A stretch of 64,000 nucleotides of DNA from Neocallimastix lanati (nom. inval.) (Eukaryota; Neocallimastigomycota; Neocallimastigomycetes; Neocallimastigales; Neocallimastigaceae), in assembly GCA_016946835.1 (NCBI GenBank), contig JACVTC010000019.1:222501-286500 (forward strand). Reading direction: 5' to 3'. Below, piece after piece: positions 1 to 16,316 of the stretch. Position numbers and translations under genes: made by a program. The notes beneath the pieces were generated by a model. That model was given only the letters and a program-made list of their open reading frames with translations, had not been told where the DNA came from and made no database searches. The first letter of the stretch is position 1. Each line of letters opens with the position of its first letter.

Positions 1-8
1 AAGGAAAC

Positions 9-698
9 ATGGTTAAATATCAAGGTTGGACTCCATTTTCTATTTTTGATAAATACATTGTAGGTACTGATGCTCCAAATGAATTTTTATATACCAAATT
101 GGAGAATTTCAAAAAGCACAATGTTAATTTTGAAATTGATACACAAAGAACTACTCAAAAACAATATAATACTTTTGTAAATACTTTCAAAGAATTAGCT
201 AGTGATGCGGAAGCTACCCCAGGTGGTGTTCAAGTTGCAAGCCTTTTCAAAACTTTAAATGCAGTTGGATTTCGTAGCAATGATGGTAGTGTTATTGAAT
301 TACAAACTTTTGATGGAACTTATGAAAGTGCTAGTAGTATTAGTCATATTAACGTTCCATTCCCATGCAAAAGTAGTAGTTCATGTGCTGCATCTGGTAA
401 ATCACCAGAAGAGAATTATTTAATGTACTTTACTGTTATTAGTAAGGCTTCAACTGATAAATTAATTAGTGCTTTTAAATCTAAATCAAAACATGATTTA
501 GTTGGTCCAAATATTATTAAAATTATGACTACTATTGGTTGGAATGAAAGAAATGGTGAAACTAGTACTGCTAATGACAACAAATTTAGTGTTTCAACAG
601 GAAGTTATTATCAAAATGGTGCAAGTCAAATAACTTATAATATGAAAATTATATTATCAATTGCTTTAATCTGTATTTCATATTTATTTTTAATTTAG
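9..698 (+). CDS. C-terminal part of a secreted, probably GPI-anchored protein (5' end outside window)
   Basis: A 229-residue reading frame that is also open to the left edge of the window, so the Met at 9 may be internal and the real start upstream. No intron is evident. The body is Ser/Thr/Asn-rich and has two cysteines in a short Ser-rich loop (about residues 119-125). The last 20 residues are a hydrophobic tail ending in SYLFLI with no charged residue after it, preceded by a small-residue stretch (NGASQ). That is the layout of a GPI-anchor signal, so the product is probably on the cell surface. I do not recognise the family. The codons are far richer in G/C than the flanking DNA, which supports a real gene. 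The function is unknown. Confidence 0.7.
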   Translation: MVKYQGWTPFSIFDKYIVGTDAPNEFLYTKLENFKKHNVNFEIDTQRTTQKQYNTFVNTFKELASDAEATPGGVQVASLFKTLNAVGFRSNDGSVIELQTFDGTYESASSISHINVPFPCKSSSSCAASGKSPEENYLMYFTVISKASTDKLISAFKSKSKHDLVGPNIIKIMTTIGWNERNGETSTANDNKFSVSTGSYYQNGASQITYNMKIILSIALICISYLFLI

Positions 699-738
699 AA
701 AAAAAATATATTTTTTTTTAAATTATTTTTCTAAATTA
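691..738 (+). repeat. 13-bp inverted repeat overlapping the stop codon
   Basis: TAATTTAGAAAAA (691-703) is repeated exactly as its reverse complement TTTTTCTAAATTA (726-738). The TAG stop of the first gene (696-698) lies inside the left arm, so the transcript could fold into a 3'-end hairpin with an A/U-rich loop of 22 nt. In such AT-rich DNA chance is possible, but the arms are not homopolymeric. Confidence 0.5.
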
Positions 739-1348
739 AATATGAATATTATATATCGCTATAAAAGATTTTTTATATAAACTTTTCTTAATTATTGTTT
801 TTCCTTTTATTCATTAATTATTAATAATATAAAATTTGATTTTTTTTTTTTCTTTTTTTCTTTTTTTTTTTTTTTTTCAACGTAAATTTAATAAAAATAA
901 AACAAATATATATACATTGCAATAATAATAATAAAAAAAAAAAAAAAAATAAAGAAGAAATGTATATATTATTCAAATTTATTTTTATTAATTTTTATTA
1001 TGTATAAAATGACAGTTTAATCTATTAATAATATATAAATATAATATATTTTTACTTATTAAATATAATAAATAAACTAACAATGATTATAAAATATAAT
1101 ATTTATATAGATTATATATTATATATATATATATATAAAAAGGCATAAAAGAAAAAAAAAATAAAATATTATTTTATTCATTATAATTTATTGTAAAAGA
1201 TCGATGTTATTTTTTACTTTTTATTTTTTATTTTTTTTTTTAATTTTATATTGAAGTTTGTAATAAAAATAAAAAATAAAAAAAAAAATAAAAAAAAAAA
1301 AAAAAAAAAAAAAAATTAAAATAACAATAAAAACAACTTATAATGAAG

Positions 1349-1381
<33 letters not shown>

Positions 1382-1646
1382 GGATAAAATAATAACAATA
1401 TTATCAAGAAAAATATAAAACTTTCTAATATATTTGAAAACAAAACAAAACAAAACAAAACAAAACAAAATAAAACAAATAAAAATAATAATAAAAAAAA
1501 AAAAAAAAACTACTACAAATAAAAGTAAAAAAAGTAAAAAAGTAATAATAATAATAATAATAATAATAATATGTATATAAAATAAAATAAGATAAGCATC
1601 ATCCATTCATATATTTATATATATAAAAAAATTAATATATTTCACT

Positions 1647-1677
<31 letters not shown>

Positions 1678-2251
1678 GAAATTAAAACTAAAATTTTTAT
1701 TCCTAAAAATAGTCATTATCATAATCATAAATAGTCATGTAATTAAAAATTTAATAAAATGAAATAAAAAGTTAGATTCACATTATATTTCTATATTATC
1801 CTATAGGAATATATTTACTTTTTTAATAAATCTATAAATTTCATTTCATTTTATTTTTATTATATAATAAGAATAATTAAAAAAAAAAAAATAATAATAA
1901 TAATAATAAAAAATAAAATTAATTTAAAACTAAAAAATAAATAAATAAATAAATAAAAAAAAAAAAAATAAAATTAAAATAAATAAAAGTTAAGAAAACT
2001 TTAAACCAAAAAAAAAAAAAGGAAATGATTATAGTATAATATGTATATAACTATTTTTTTATTGTTTGTTAAAAGTATCAAAAATTCAAAAAAAAAAAAT
2101 AATGAATTTACATTATTTAATTCTTTATTCATTATTATTATTATTATTTTAGTATTATTTATTATTATTTATTATTTATTATTTATTATTAATAATCAAT
2201 AGTTTTATTATTATTTTTATTATTAGTAATTATTATATTAGTAATTATTAG

Positions 2252-2292
<41 letters not shown>

Positions 2293-3064
2293 AATGACGA
2301 TTAAGCCATTTTCATATACTAAAATTTATTTAATTAGTAAAAAAAAAAAAAAAGAAAGAAAAGAAAAAAAAATAATTTATTTATTAAATTTTATATTATA
2401 ATATATTCTATATAGTTAATAATAATAATGATATATATAATAATGTACTTTTTTATTTATTTATATACTTATTTTTATTGAATATTTATATTATTATATA
2501 TATTCAATTATTTAAATAAAAAAAAAAAAAAAAGGAAAAAACTCTTAAAATAGTAAAAAAAACGGCAGATCCATATCTATTTTTCAATAATAATAAAAAA
2601 AAAAATTACAAAACTTTAATTAATAATAATTTAATTTATAGAAGGATTACATAAATATGAACGGTTTTTTTTCTTCTTACCAGAATAGAAAAAAATATAA
2701 AAAATTTTTTTTCTTTTTATCTTTTTATTATTTTCATTATTATTATTAACTTTTTTTTTTAATTATAATAATTTTAAAGTGTTCAAATTTTAAATATTAA
2801 ACTCTATTTAAAAATTGCGGATTAAAAATTACCTTTTAAAAATGTCAAAATTTTAATTTTATTATATTTGACTATCTCCTTAAATTTTAATTATAATTAA
2901 CTAATTCTAATTATCTATAATTTTATTGATATAATTAGAATGTCAATTATTAATTGAAAAAAAATATACTATATATAATTATATTACTTATTATAAATTA
3001 TAATTTATTATTACAATATCAATGATAACAAGTTGTTATAATTTGTAAATCATCTTATTAATAT

Positions 3065-3100
<36 letters not shown>

Positions 3101-3740
3101 AAAAAAAAAAAAAAAACATATTTATTTATATTCACTTTAACGAACTGTTAATTTTTTAAATATAAAAATAAATATATATCTATTTATTAGATAGATAGAT
3201 ACAAAATTTTAGTACATATTTATGTTTATTCATTTTACATAATTTAACATAATTATATTATTTTATTATTATTATTATTTTATTATTTTTTTTTCTATCT
3301 GGTATATCAAATTTTTTGATTGTAAATGATAAAAAAAAAAATATATATATATATATATTATATATATATATCAAAAAAAATTATAAATTAAATTTAAATA
3401 TTAATAGTAATAAATAATAAATTAATAAAAAATATTAATCAATAATAAAGATAAAAAAAAAAAAAAAAAAAAAGGAAAAAATAAAAATATTTAAAAAAAT
3501 AAAATTTAAACTGTTTCCAAAAAATTCTAATAAAAAAAATTTTGATATATTGTTGTGAATTATCTTATTAATTTATATTTATTTTTTTTTTTATTGTAAT
3601 AAGATATATCATAAATTTTCATATATCATATGAATAATTATTTTCTAGAAAAATCATGAGCCATGATTTTATAAAAAAAAATATATATAATTAATAATAA
3701 TAAAAATAATAATAAAATTAGTTAATAATAAGAAAAATTA

Positions 3741-4032
3741 ATAATAAATAATAAATAATAAATAATAAATAATAAATAATAAATAATAAATAATAAATAA
3801 TAAATAATAAATAATAAATAATAAATAATAAATAATAAATAATAAATAATAAATAATAAATAATAAATAATAAATAATAAATAATAAATAATAAATAATA
3901 AATAATAAATAATAAATAATAAATAATAAATAATAAATAATAAATAATAAATAATAAATAATAAATAATAAATAATAAATAATAAATAATAAATAATAAA
4001 TAATATAATAATAATAAATAATAAATAATAAA
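3741..4032. repeat. Heptamer microsatellite (TAATAAA)n
   Basis: About 40 head-to-tail copies of a 7-bp unit TAATAAA, with one irregularity near 4012. Because 7 x 3 = 21, every reading frame stays open, giving a spurious 110-aa minus-strand frame repeating LFIIYYL. Confidence 0.95.
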
Positions 4033-4694
4033 TCTATAATAGTTAAATTATAATTTATATCAAATTTCATTCAAATATTAAAATAAATTATAATATATAT
4101 ATATTTATTTTATTCTAATTTTTAATATTTCAAAAATTTTATCTTCTGTTTTCTATTTTTATTAATTTATATATAATTCTTTTTTTTTTCCCTTTTATAT
4201 GGATTAATAAATATACATATAAAAATTAAATAAATCTTATTAAAATAATAATAATCATTTATTCCACTTGTTCTATATAGAATCCAATACATACTGTACT
4301 ACTTTTTTTTTTTTTTTTTTTAAATTTTTTTATGAATAATTGTTATTATAATTAATTATTAATTATTAATTATAATTATTATAATCATTATTATTAATTA
4401 TTATTATTATTATTAAATTTTGATTAAATATTATTATTTTTTATTATTTTTTGAATGGTAAAATAAAATAAAATATTATAAGAACCTTTTACATTTAATT
4501 TATGAATAATATAATAAATATTAAAAGTGAGTCTATATTACATTAAATTTTTATTAATAAAATAATTTCTATCTCTTACTCTTTTAAACCTTATCAACAC
4601 AAATAGTAACAGTCTTTTAAACAATGAAATAACAAAACTGAATCCTATAACTATAATTTTCATATATCATATTATCTTATTTTTATAGGTGTTT

Positions 4695-4730
<36 letters not shown>

Positions 4731-4896
4731 GCTTTTTTTTTAACAGACTTTTTTCTAATAGACTTTTTTTTTTATTATAAAAAACTTCATAATGAAATAA
4801 TGAAAATGCTTATTTTCTTCTTAGTCTAAAAAATAATAAAAATAAAAATAAATAATATTAAAAAAATATTACTTGTTGTTATTATTAAAAATACAA

Positions 4897-5031
<135 letters not shown>

Positions 5032-6173
5032 AATTTGAGCATCAAATAGAAGGCTTCTAAAGGATTAAAAATCTCAAATTTTCAAAAGTAGAATTAAACA
5101 AGAATTAAATATTCAAGAAAAATTGTATAATACAAAATTTGGAATAATTTTACTATTAGACAACTAAAGCAACTGTTACGTAAAAAAATTATTACTTAAA
5201 ATACAATATTTTATTATTAATTATTTTTATCATTTATTAATTAAATTTTTATAGTTAAATTATATAGTAAATTTATTAATTAAAAAATTTAAAAAGGTCA
5301 TATGAATAAAAATACTAAACAAAAAAGGACACCTTTTAATTATAAAAAAAAGTTTTTATTAACTATTTCGTATATTTAATAAATTTTTTCCTAATTAATA
5401 TTAATTAAAAAAAAAAAAAAACTATTTTATATAAAAATGTGAAAATTTTTTCTTTTATTCTAGAGAGTGTAAATTGAGTAAAATTTAAGGGTAACAAGAA
5501 GGAAGATTTTTTTTAATTGTGAATTATTAAATAAAAAAGTAAAAAAAAAAAATATTTTGAATTATATTTTAAAGTGTTTTTATTATATAATTCTTGATGA
5601 TAACATTAATTTTATGAAATATAATTAAAATTCAATTTTATTATAATTATTATTAAAAATAGAATTTTTTTATTTTTATTACTATTATTAAAAATATAAT
5701 CTTTTTATTATTATTATATTATTAAAAATAAAATCCTTTTATTGTTATTATTATTGTTACTAATTATTAATATTATTATTAGTAGTAAATTATTATTATT
5801 ATAAACTATTGCTTTATTATTATTACTATAAAAATATGATTTATTATTATTATTATTTAAAATGAATATACATTATTGTTATAATTAAAAATACAATCTT
5901 TATTAATAAAATTCTATTAATATATTGAATTAAAATATCTATTAATATATATATAAATATATATATTAATAGATATTTTTTATATAATTTTTAAAATTTA
6001 CATATATATATAAAACAATCATGAGTTTTGAGATTGAAAAAGGTCCTCTTTTTTTTTTTTTTTTTTTTATTCTTCCCATTTTATTATTATTTTATTAATT
6101 CATTATGATGAGAATATCATAAGGGACTAAGATTATAATAATTCGAATCCGTATCAAAAAAACATTTTTTTTC

Positions 6174-6204
<31 letters not shown>

Positions 6205-7013
6205 GATGATAGATCTAATGGTATACATCTTTTAATTAATTAATAAGATTTTAAATATTATATTTCCATCAAAAAGATAGATTAATCCTACAAAAAACTT
6301 TTATTGAGTTATCAGTAATATTTAACAATTTTTTTTTTTTTTTACAATAATAATAAAAAAGTTTTTTTTTTGATAAATTATAATAGTTTATTTATTAGAA
6401 TTATTTGTATAAATATATTTAAACAAGGAAGAAAATATATTTCCATCGTTCTTTATTTTTTGATTAAAAATATCAATTACATTATAAAATATATGAATTA
6501 ATAATGTATATTATATATATAATGTATAAAAATAATTTAGAATAAAATAAACTTTTTAAAAAAATAAAATAAAATAAAATAAAATAAAAAAATTTTTTTT
6601 TTGAATGTTCCCCAGTATTGAATTAAAGCTCATAAGTAGCAATAGTTAACCACCAAGTAGAATCATATAAATAAATTTATTTAATTTTGTACTTTATATA
6701 ATCTAAAAAAAAATAAAAAATAAAAAATAAAAAGTAAAAAATAAAAAATAAAAAATAAAAAATAAAAAAAAAGGTAATTTCCATATTTAACTTTCAAAAA
6801 AAAAAAAAAATAAAATAAAATAAAAAGAAATAAAATAAAATAAAAAGAAACATAATAAAATAAAAAGAAACAAAACAAAATAAAATAAAATAGAATAAAA
6901 TAGTAGAACGTATTAATTATATGAATTTTTTTTTTTTTTTAGAAAAAAACATAAAGTTAATTAAAAAAAAATATAATGTATTATGTGTCCAAATTTATCA
7001 TAATCGTAATCAT

Positions 7014-7046
<33 letters not shown>

Positions 7047-7100
7047 AAGAAAGTAATATTCAAAAATATAGGATATAATTCAATTCAATTCAATTCAATT

Positions 7101-7139
<39 letters not shown>

Positions 7140-7455
7140 ATAGTCAACGAACCTCACTTCCAGATTATAAGATTTTCCGGTTTAAAGAAATTCTTAATTC
7201 CGGTGGATTAGGGTATGAATTGACGACAAATCTGAAAGAAATTTATGGTCTTCTCCCTTCACAGAGGTATTGGGCCCATGCTAAGTCTGTCTTTACTACA
7301 TTTTCAGAGTTGTCCCTTCTAGTTAGTTTGTACTGATACTGGTCGGAATAGCAATAGCCAAACTTTTGATGAGTACTAGCCCTAAGCATTAAGTTCTTGT
7401 AAAAAAAGAGAGAGAGAGCCGCAGAATCTCACAGAATTAATCACAGGAAATGATT

Positions 7456-7465
7456 TTTGGTTATT

Positions 7466-7468
<3 letters not shown>
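7456..7468. repeat. Target-site duplication of LINE fragment A1
   Basis: TTTGGTTATTAAA at 7456-7468 is repeated at 8319-8331, immediately outside the T-run end and the 5' end of A1. Two more T's may extend the match. Confidence 0.8.
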
Positions 7469-7504
<36 letters not shown>

Positions 7505-7826
7505 CTTGGAGAAAACTTTATTTAATTTATAATAATAATAAAATTTCATGATTTAAATTAAAAAAAAAAATAACAAATAAAATACATGAAATAAAATATT
7601 ATATAATTATATAATTATAAAAGTATGTTAGAAGCAATAGCCTCTCTAACTTTTCTCATTCATCGATGATAACACTACATCCATTATTGCAAGTAATAAT
7701 TTCAGTATTAGTGTTATTAAACGAATCTGTATCAGATCTTTAACCGGGAGGGATGAAAATCCATGCCTTATCATTTCTATGTCGACGCTCTTGGCAACAG
7801 TAGATTCATCGGAATACCATTTCATC

Positions 7827-7838
7827 ATCAATCTAAAA
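7827..7838. repeat. Target-site duplication of LINE fragment B2
   Basis: ATCAATCTAAAA at 7827-7838 recurs at 8303-8314, flanking B2 exactly. The related A2 copy at about 17829 reads CATCAAACTAAAAGATC without interruption, which confirms that the empty site belongs to family A. Confidence 0.8.
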
Positions 7839-8302
7839 TTTTTTTTTTTTTTTTTTTTATAGCCGCAATTATTGCAAACTTTAATCTTTATTTACTCTCA
7901 TATAAAATACATGGATATTTTAATTTTAATAAAAATTAAAATTAACACAGAATTAATAAAATAAATAAATATTATTTATCCAATTTGAACATAATAATAA
8001 ATGAAAAAGTAACGTGAAATAAAAAGTAATAATCAAAAAATAAGTGTAAAAATAAATTCAGAAAAAGGTTCATTGGCAACGAACCTCACCTCCTTATGGA
8101 TTAGGGTTTGAATTGTCTATTTGAAAAGAAATTATGGTCTTCTCCTTCAGAGGCATTGACCCTACTTAGCCTGTCATACTGCATTTTCAGCGTTGATGCT
8201 CCTGGTTAGTTTGCACTTATACATTCAGAATAGTAACCCTTGCCGAGTACTAGCCCGAGGCATAATTTCTGTAAAGAGAGCTGCAGATCGTACCAAGAAT
8301 GG
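7839..8302 (-). mobile_element. LINE fragment B2 (5'-truncated), inserted in A1
   Basis: It starts with a 20-T run (the poly-A tail of a minus-strand element), then ATAGCCGCAATTATTGC, the 3' terminus of LINE family B that is also seen at 14829. It includes the CAACGAACCTCACCTCC block and the degraded C-terminal coding sequence (SVNAENAVRQ in the better copy at 15085). It is flanked by a 12-bp duplication, so it is the youngest of the three nested pieces here. Confidence 0.75.
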
Positions 8303-8920
8303 ATCAATCTAAAAGATCTTTGGTTATTAAATTAAAAAAAAAAAAAAAAAAATATTCCATTCCTTTTTATAATTTAAATCCATAATATCTACATCTCTTC
8401 CACCAAGAAAGAAGTTCTATCGTCGGTACCACATCACATTTATATTTACAAGCTCATTATTCAGAAATTTTTACTAATATAATAAAACAAAATTTCACCA
8501 ATTGATCGATTGACTACATTATTAGTAAAGATACTATTATTTTCACTATCCCTAATAAATATAAATATTCCTACATTTACTATCAATAACTATTACTATT
8601 ATTAACCAACATTACTGCCATTGCTATTATTATTAATGTTATACTCTTTGTTACTCCCATCATAATCAATACTTTATTCTATATTATTCAACCTGTTAAC
8701 AACATTGTTTACATTGCTATTTCTATATTGGACAATATTTGGTAATTACAAAAAAATTTCATAAAAAATTTCAATATTCATAAAATATTTCATTCGAAAT
8801 TCACAGAAAAGATGAATCTTTCAAGAATTTTTTTTTTTTTATTTTTTTTTTTATTTAATTTCTTTTTCTAAAACTCTGACTCATTATTAACTTTGTTTAA
8901 TATTTTAAATAAAAATATTG

Positions 8921-8971
<51 letters not shown>

Positions 8972-9259
8972 TTAATTACTATTATTATTAATATGATAAT
9001 AAAAATTATTACTAAAATATTTTTTAAACATTTTTCTTAATATAAATAGTTAAAAAAATCTTAAAAAAAAAAAAAAAGGTATTTAAAATCATATAAATCT
9101 CTAGTTAAATAATAATAAAAAAAATTACATTTACATAAATGTATATAAAGTATATATTATATGGAATTTATATTAGGTTATATCATTAATTAATAATAAA
9201 AAATGAATTACTTTTTTTTTTTTTAAGAAAAAAAAAAAAAAAAGCTTTAATATAAAAAT

Positions 9260-10276
9260 CTAGCAAGCACAATTTCCACTTTGTTCATTCATTCTTTCAT
9301 TAGGATCAATGGTAATAATTTGTGGTTTAGATTGTTCAACTGGAGTTCTTTGTAATAAAGTAGTTGCAATCTTTTTGAATAAAGTATTAACATTATGACC
9401 AGCTTTAGCACTAGTTTCCATAAACATAGCATTAAATTCTTTGGCTTTTTCCTCACCTTCTTCGGTAGATACTTGTCTTTTATCATCTAAATCAGACTTG
9501 TTACCAACTAATACAAATATAACATTTTCACCTCTTTCAGCTTTAACATCTTCATACCAATGAAGAAGACTTGTGAATGAATTTCTATTAGTAATATCAT
9601 AAACGATAAGTGCTACTGAAGAATCACGAATGTAACTTGGAATTAATGACCTGAAACGTTCCTATAAAATTAATAAATAAAATAAATATATATATGAATT
9701 ATATAATGTAAATATATATTACTTCAATTATAGTTATATATAGTAATTTGCTAAAAAAATTTTTTTTCATTGATATTTTTACCTGACCAGCAGTATCCCA
9801 TAATTGTAAACGAACAGAATTATCTTCAATTTGAATGTTTTTAGATAAGAAATCAATACCGATAGTAGCCTATATTTAAAATTATGTTATTATTATTATT
9901 ATTCATTTATATTAAATAGTTTTTATTTTTTTTTATAAAGAATACAATATTCTAAAATATTTATATAATATATTTAATATTCCAAAATAAAGATATTTAC
10001 TTGGTAACTGGTATCAAAGGTATCATACATAAAACGGGTAATTAATGATGTTTTACCAACACTTTGTTCCTATTTTCATTTAAAAAAAAAATATAATAAA
10101 AAATAAAAATAAAATAAAATAAAAAAACATATATATATATAAATAAAAAAAAAAAGTTAAAATAATAAAAAAAAATTAATAAATTACATTTTATATACAT
10201 AATTTAATAATAAATAAAGAAAAATTTCAATTTTTACCCCAAGGAAAACTAACTTAAATTTTCTGTTTCTGGACAT
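9260..10276 (-). CDS. YPT6: Rab6/Ypt6-type small GTPase
   Basis: Exons on the minus strand are 10276-10238, 10069-10001, 9869-9783 and 9661-9260 (597 nt, 198 aa); all introns are GT-AG. Motifs: P-loop GEQSVGKT (13-20), switch I ATIGIDF (37-43), WDTAGQ (60-65, with the conserved Gln), [11 protein letters not shown] (69-79, typical of Rab6), NKSD (119-122) and ETSAK (147-151). The end is CAC, a double-prenylation signal. Length and exchange of residues match the Rab6/Ypt6 family, which works in endosome-to-Golgi and intra-Golgi vesicle traffic. The product should be a membrane-attached, Rab-escort-protein-dependent GTPase. The first exon encodes only 13 residues and ends inside the P-loop. Confidence 0.93.
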
Positions 10277-13950
<3,674 letters not shown>

Positions 13951-15450
13951 CAATTTTTTTTTTTTTAGACTCAGAATAAACTTTATTTAATAATATTTAT
14001 TGAAAAAAATACATATGATAATAAAATTTATGAAATTTAAAATTAAATTAAAACTTCTAGTAATTTATTGATCTATTGATCGATCTAATTTTAGGAGTAT
14101 TCGTATAATGAACATTTTCCCAGTAAAACTTCCATATTTCTCCAGGAAATTTATTATTGTATTTGGATATTGTTTATCTACATGATTTTTTCGTCCATGA
14201 ATATTGTGAAAGTGTTGGAATCTTTTTAACTAAATGAGATATAATATAAAAAGATTTTTTCCACTTTATAAAGCATCAAGTCATTGCTATAGTATAAAAA
14301 CTAAGCACAAGGAGGTATAAATATTACTTAATAATTACTTAATACATATTATAAATAGTGATATTAGAAGCCTAATTTTTAAAACCCAAAACTTCAAAAC
14401 AAACCTTGATTAAAAGTAGATTGAGTTTTTTTTGTGTTCTTTTTATTTGATCCTGACTAAGGTTCATAAGTAAAGAATGTCCTAAGAACAAAGGAAACTT
14501 GAATACAAATTTTAAAGTAGAAAGATACGTTCCTATTGGTTAAAAATCTAAATAAAGAAAGAGTTAATTGTATAACTTATTTTACTGTTCATCTTAGCAA
14601 TAATAAGCTCTAAGTCCAATAATTCTTGAAAGGTATCCAAGGTATGTATATTGATTAATGCTTGTTAGATGAATCATGCCACACTTAAAAGTAGGATTTT
14701 CATAATGTCATGAAGGTATAATGTTCTTTGGTTTAACAACAAGTCTAGTACATTTACAAAATTGCAAAGGTCATTTCATTTTAAAATAACCCAATTATGA
14801 GCTTTATTTAAAATATTTATAAGTTCTTTTTTTTTTTATAGCCACAATTATTGCGAACCTTAATATTATTTATTTATTCATTCATTAATTACATGAATAT
14901 TTTTTTTTTTTTTTTTTTCAAATAAAAAAAAAGGAATACTCGATAATAAAAAAAAATAAATATTATTTGTCCAATTCGAACAAAATAATTCTTTTAAATA
15001 GTAATGTGAAATAAAAAGTAATATTCAATATAAGGTGTATAAATAAATTCAGAAAAAAGTTCATATGCAACGAACCTCACCTCCTTATGGATTAGGGTTT
15101 GAATTGACTATCTGAAAGAAATTATGGTCTTTTCTTTCAGAGGCATTGGCCCTACTAGCCTGTCTTACTGCATTTTCAGCGTTGACGCTCCTGGTTAGTT
15201 TGCGCTTATACTTTCGGAATAGTAACCCTTGCCGAGTACTAGCCCGAGTTTTTAGATCTAGAAAAGCAAGGTAAGTTTCTTTATTATCAATTTTTAGGTG
15301 ATTTATCACATTTATTAAAAATATCATTAATGAACAAGTTAAATAAAGTTGGTGAGAGGGTCAACCTTGATGAACGAACACTTTTCTTAATATTAAATGA
15401 TTCTGATAATTGTTCATCAACCCTAACACAAGCCTTGGAAGATAAGAGAA
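13951..15450 (-). mobile_element. Strongly decayed LINE copy, split by fragment B3
   Basis: It opens with a T run and AGACTCAGAATAAACTTTATT, the family-A 3' terminus. From about 14500 to 14828 the plus strand parallels 22230-22540 of the intact LINE (landmarks: AAAAGTAGGAT, GGTTTAACAACAAG, AGGTCATTTCATTT), which is the reverse-transcriptase thumb side. From about 15290 to 15450 it parallels the region around motif B (CATTAATGAACAAG, GTCAACCTTGATGAACG). Many substitutions and indels make it an old, dead copy. Confidence 0.6.
14829..15289 (-). mobile_element. LINE fragment B3
   Basis: T-run, then ATAGCCACAATTATTGCG (family-B 3' end) and the conserved 3' block at 15068-15250. A remaining 80-codon frame (15327-15085) ends with RSVNAENAVRQASRA, homologous to the C-terminus of the LINE at 19014. 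At its 5' side the 3' domain is joined directly to a reverse-transcriptase motif-A stretch (ETYLAFLDLK, about 15250-15287), so the middle of the element is missing or two pieces abut here. I found no clear target duplication. Confidence 0.6.
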
Positions 15451-16142
15451 ATATTCCAATTATATAAACTTATTAAATAATTTTGAGTTTTCATTATGTT
15501 AGATCTCCATTTAAACATAATTTACCATTATATTAACTTACTAAATATTTTTAATATATTCACTCTCATTATTTAAATATTAATATTATTCATGATTTGA
15601 CAATTACATATTATTTTTTAGAATTTCCAACATTTATAAAATGTAAAAAATTATTCCTTATGTCACTTTATAAAATATTCATTTAAATTACTATACATTT
15701 AATTTTATATTTAAAACTATATATACTTGTGGACTGAGAAAGAAAGAAAGAAAGAAAGAAACCTAGAATATGTGAACATCATCTATTAAAATATATACAT
15801 CAATATTAATCCTACTTAAAGAGGTTAATCACAAAAGCACACATTGAATTTACTTATATTCCAAAGTAATAGTAGAATATACAATATTAATCTATAATTA
15901 ACTTAGAATTAATATATAAGAAATTATAAATGAAATAAATTAAAATTAACTTGAGATTAATTATTCTCCCAAATTATTACACAAATATATAGTATATTAT
16001 TAAATTGTGAAACACATATACTTTATTTTATCCGAATAAACTTAATAGTTACTGCTTAACTACAAAGCGGATATTTGAAGGAGGATGTCACAAAGTACTA
16101 ATAAACATTAGAATAAATACATATTAATAAATTAAATAGAAA

Positions 16143-16162
16143 TGCTTAGCGTGAAATGAGCA
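16143..16162. other. Hairpin H1, loop GCGTGAAA
   Basis: Stem TGCTTA / TGAGCA (one G-T pair) closes the 8-nt loop GCGTGAAA. Confidence 0.55.
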
Positions 16163-16189
16163 TATTATACACTAATTATATTAATTGAT

Positions 16190-16209
16190 TACCTAGTATG
16201 AAATAGGTA
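16190..16209. other. Hairpin H2, loop GTATGAAA
   Basis: Stem TACCTA / TAGGTA is fully paired and closes the loop GTATGAAA. The stem differs from H1 at both partners of several pairs. Confidence 0.55.
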
Positions 16210-16244
16210 TTTTCATTTAAATTTAATATAATATCATGATTTAA

Positions 16245-16260
16245 CTTAGCGTGAAATGAG
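16245..16260. other. Hairpin H3, loop GCGTGAAA
   Basis: Stem CTTA / TGAG (one G-T pair) with the same 8-nt loop as H1, about 100 bp downstream of it. Confidence 0.5.
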
Positions 16261-16284
16261 CTAGATCATAGATAATAATAATAG

Positions 16285-16316
16285 ATGGTGTAAGACCTTC
16301 ATTAAAAGGGCACCAT
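16285..16316. other. Two-tier hairpin H4, loop CATTAA
   Basis: Outer stem ATGGTG / CACCAT and inner stem CCTT / AAGG around the loop CATTAA. A relative at 16456-16474 has stem ATACTTT / AAAGTAT around CATTA. Confidence 0.5.

Larger units (their letters stand above)
7469..8318 (-). mobile_element. LINE fragment A1 (5'-truncated), itself interrupted
   Basis: Minus-strand 3' end of a LINE of the family whose end reads poly-T then AGAC and ACTTTATT on the plus strand, as in the intact element at 20777. The pieces are 7469-7838 and 8315-8318. Residual coding at 7646-7831 gives KSVDIEMIRHG, matching KSVDVVLIRHN near the C-terminus of the 1387-aa LINE protein. Fragment B2 is inserted inside it. It is a dead, short copy. 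Confidence 0.75.
7135..8745 (-). mobile_element. LINE fragment B1, split by a nested insertion
   Basis: A decayed minus-strand non-LTR retrotransposon in two pieces, 7135-7468 and 8332-8745. The first carries the G/C-richer 3' sequence beginning near CAACGAACCTCAC, shared with copies at about 8071 and 15068. The second continues into the LINE C-terminal coding region: the CCACCAAGAA signature (LLGG in frame) near 8401 and an Asn/Ser-codon-rich tract like the one at 19300-19460 in the larger copy. The interruption is exactly the A1 element, flanked by a duplication. The coding frame is broken. Confidence 0.7.

Noticed and set aside
1246-1606. Overlapping poly-Phe/poly-Ile frames
   Set aside because: They are translations of A/T homopolymers and TAA repeats, with no coding composition.
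3738-4070. 110-aa reading frame repeating LFIIYYL
   Set aside because: It is the translation of a 7-bp microsatellite, which keeps all frames open.
6090-6160. Possible tRNA (TTCGAATCC near 6141)
   Set aside because: No acceptor stem, D-arm or anticodon arm can be placed around it.
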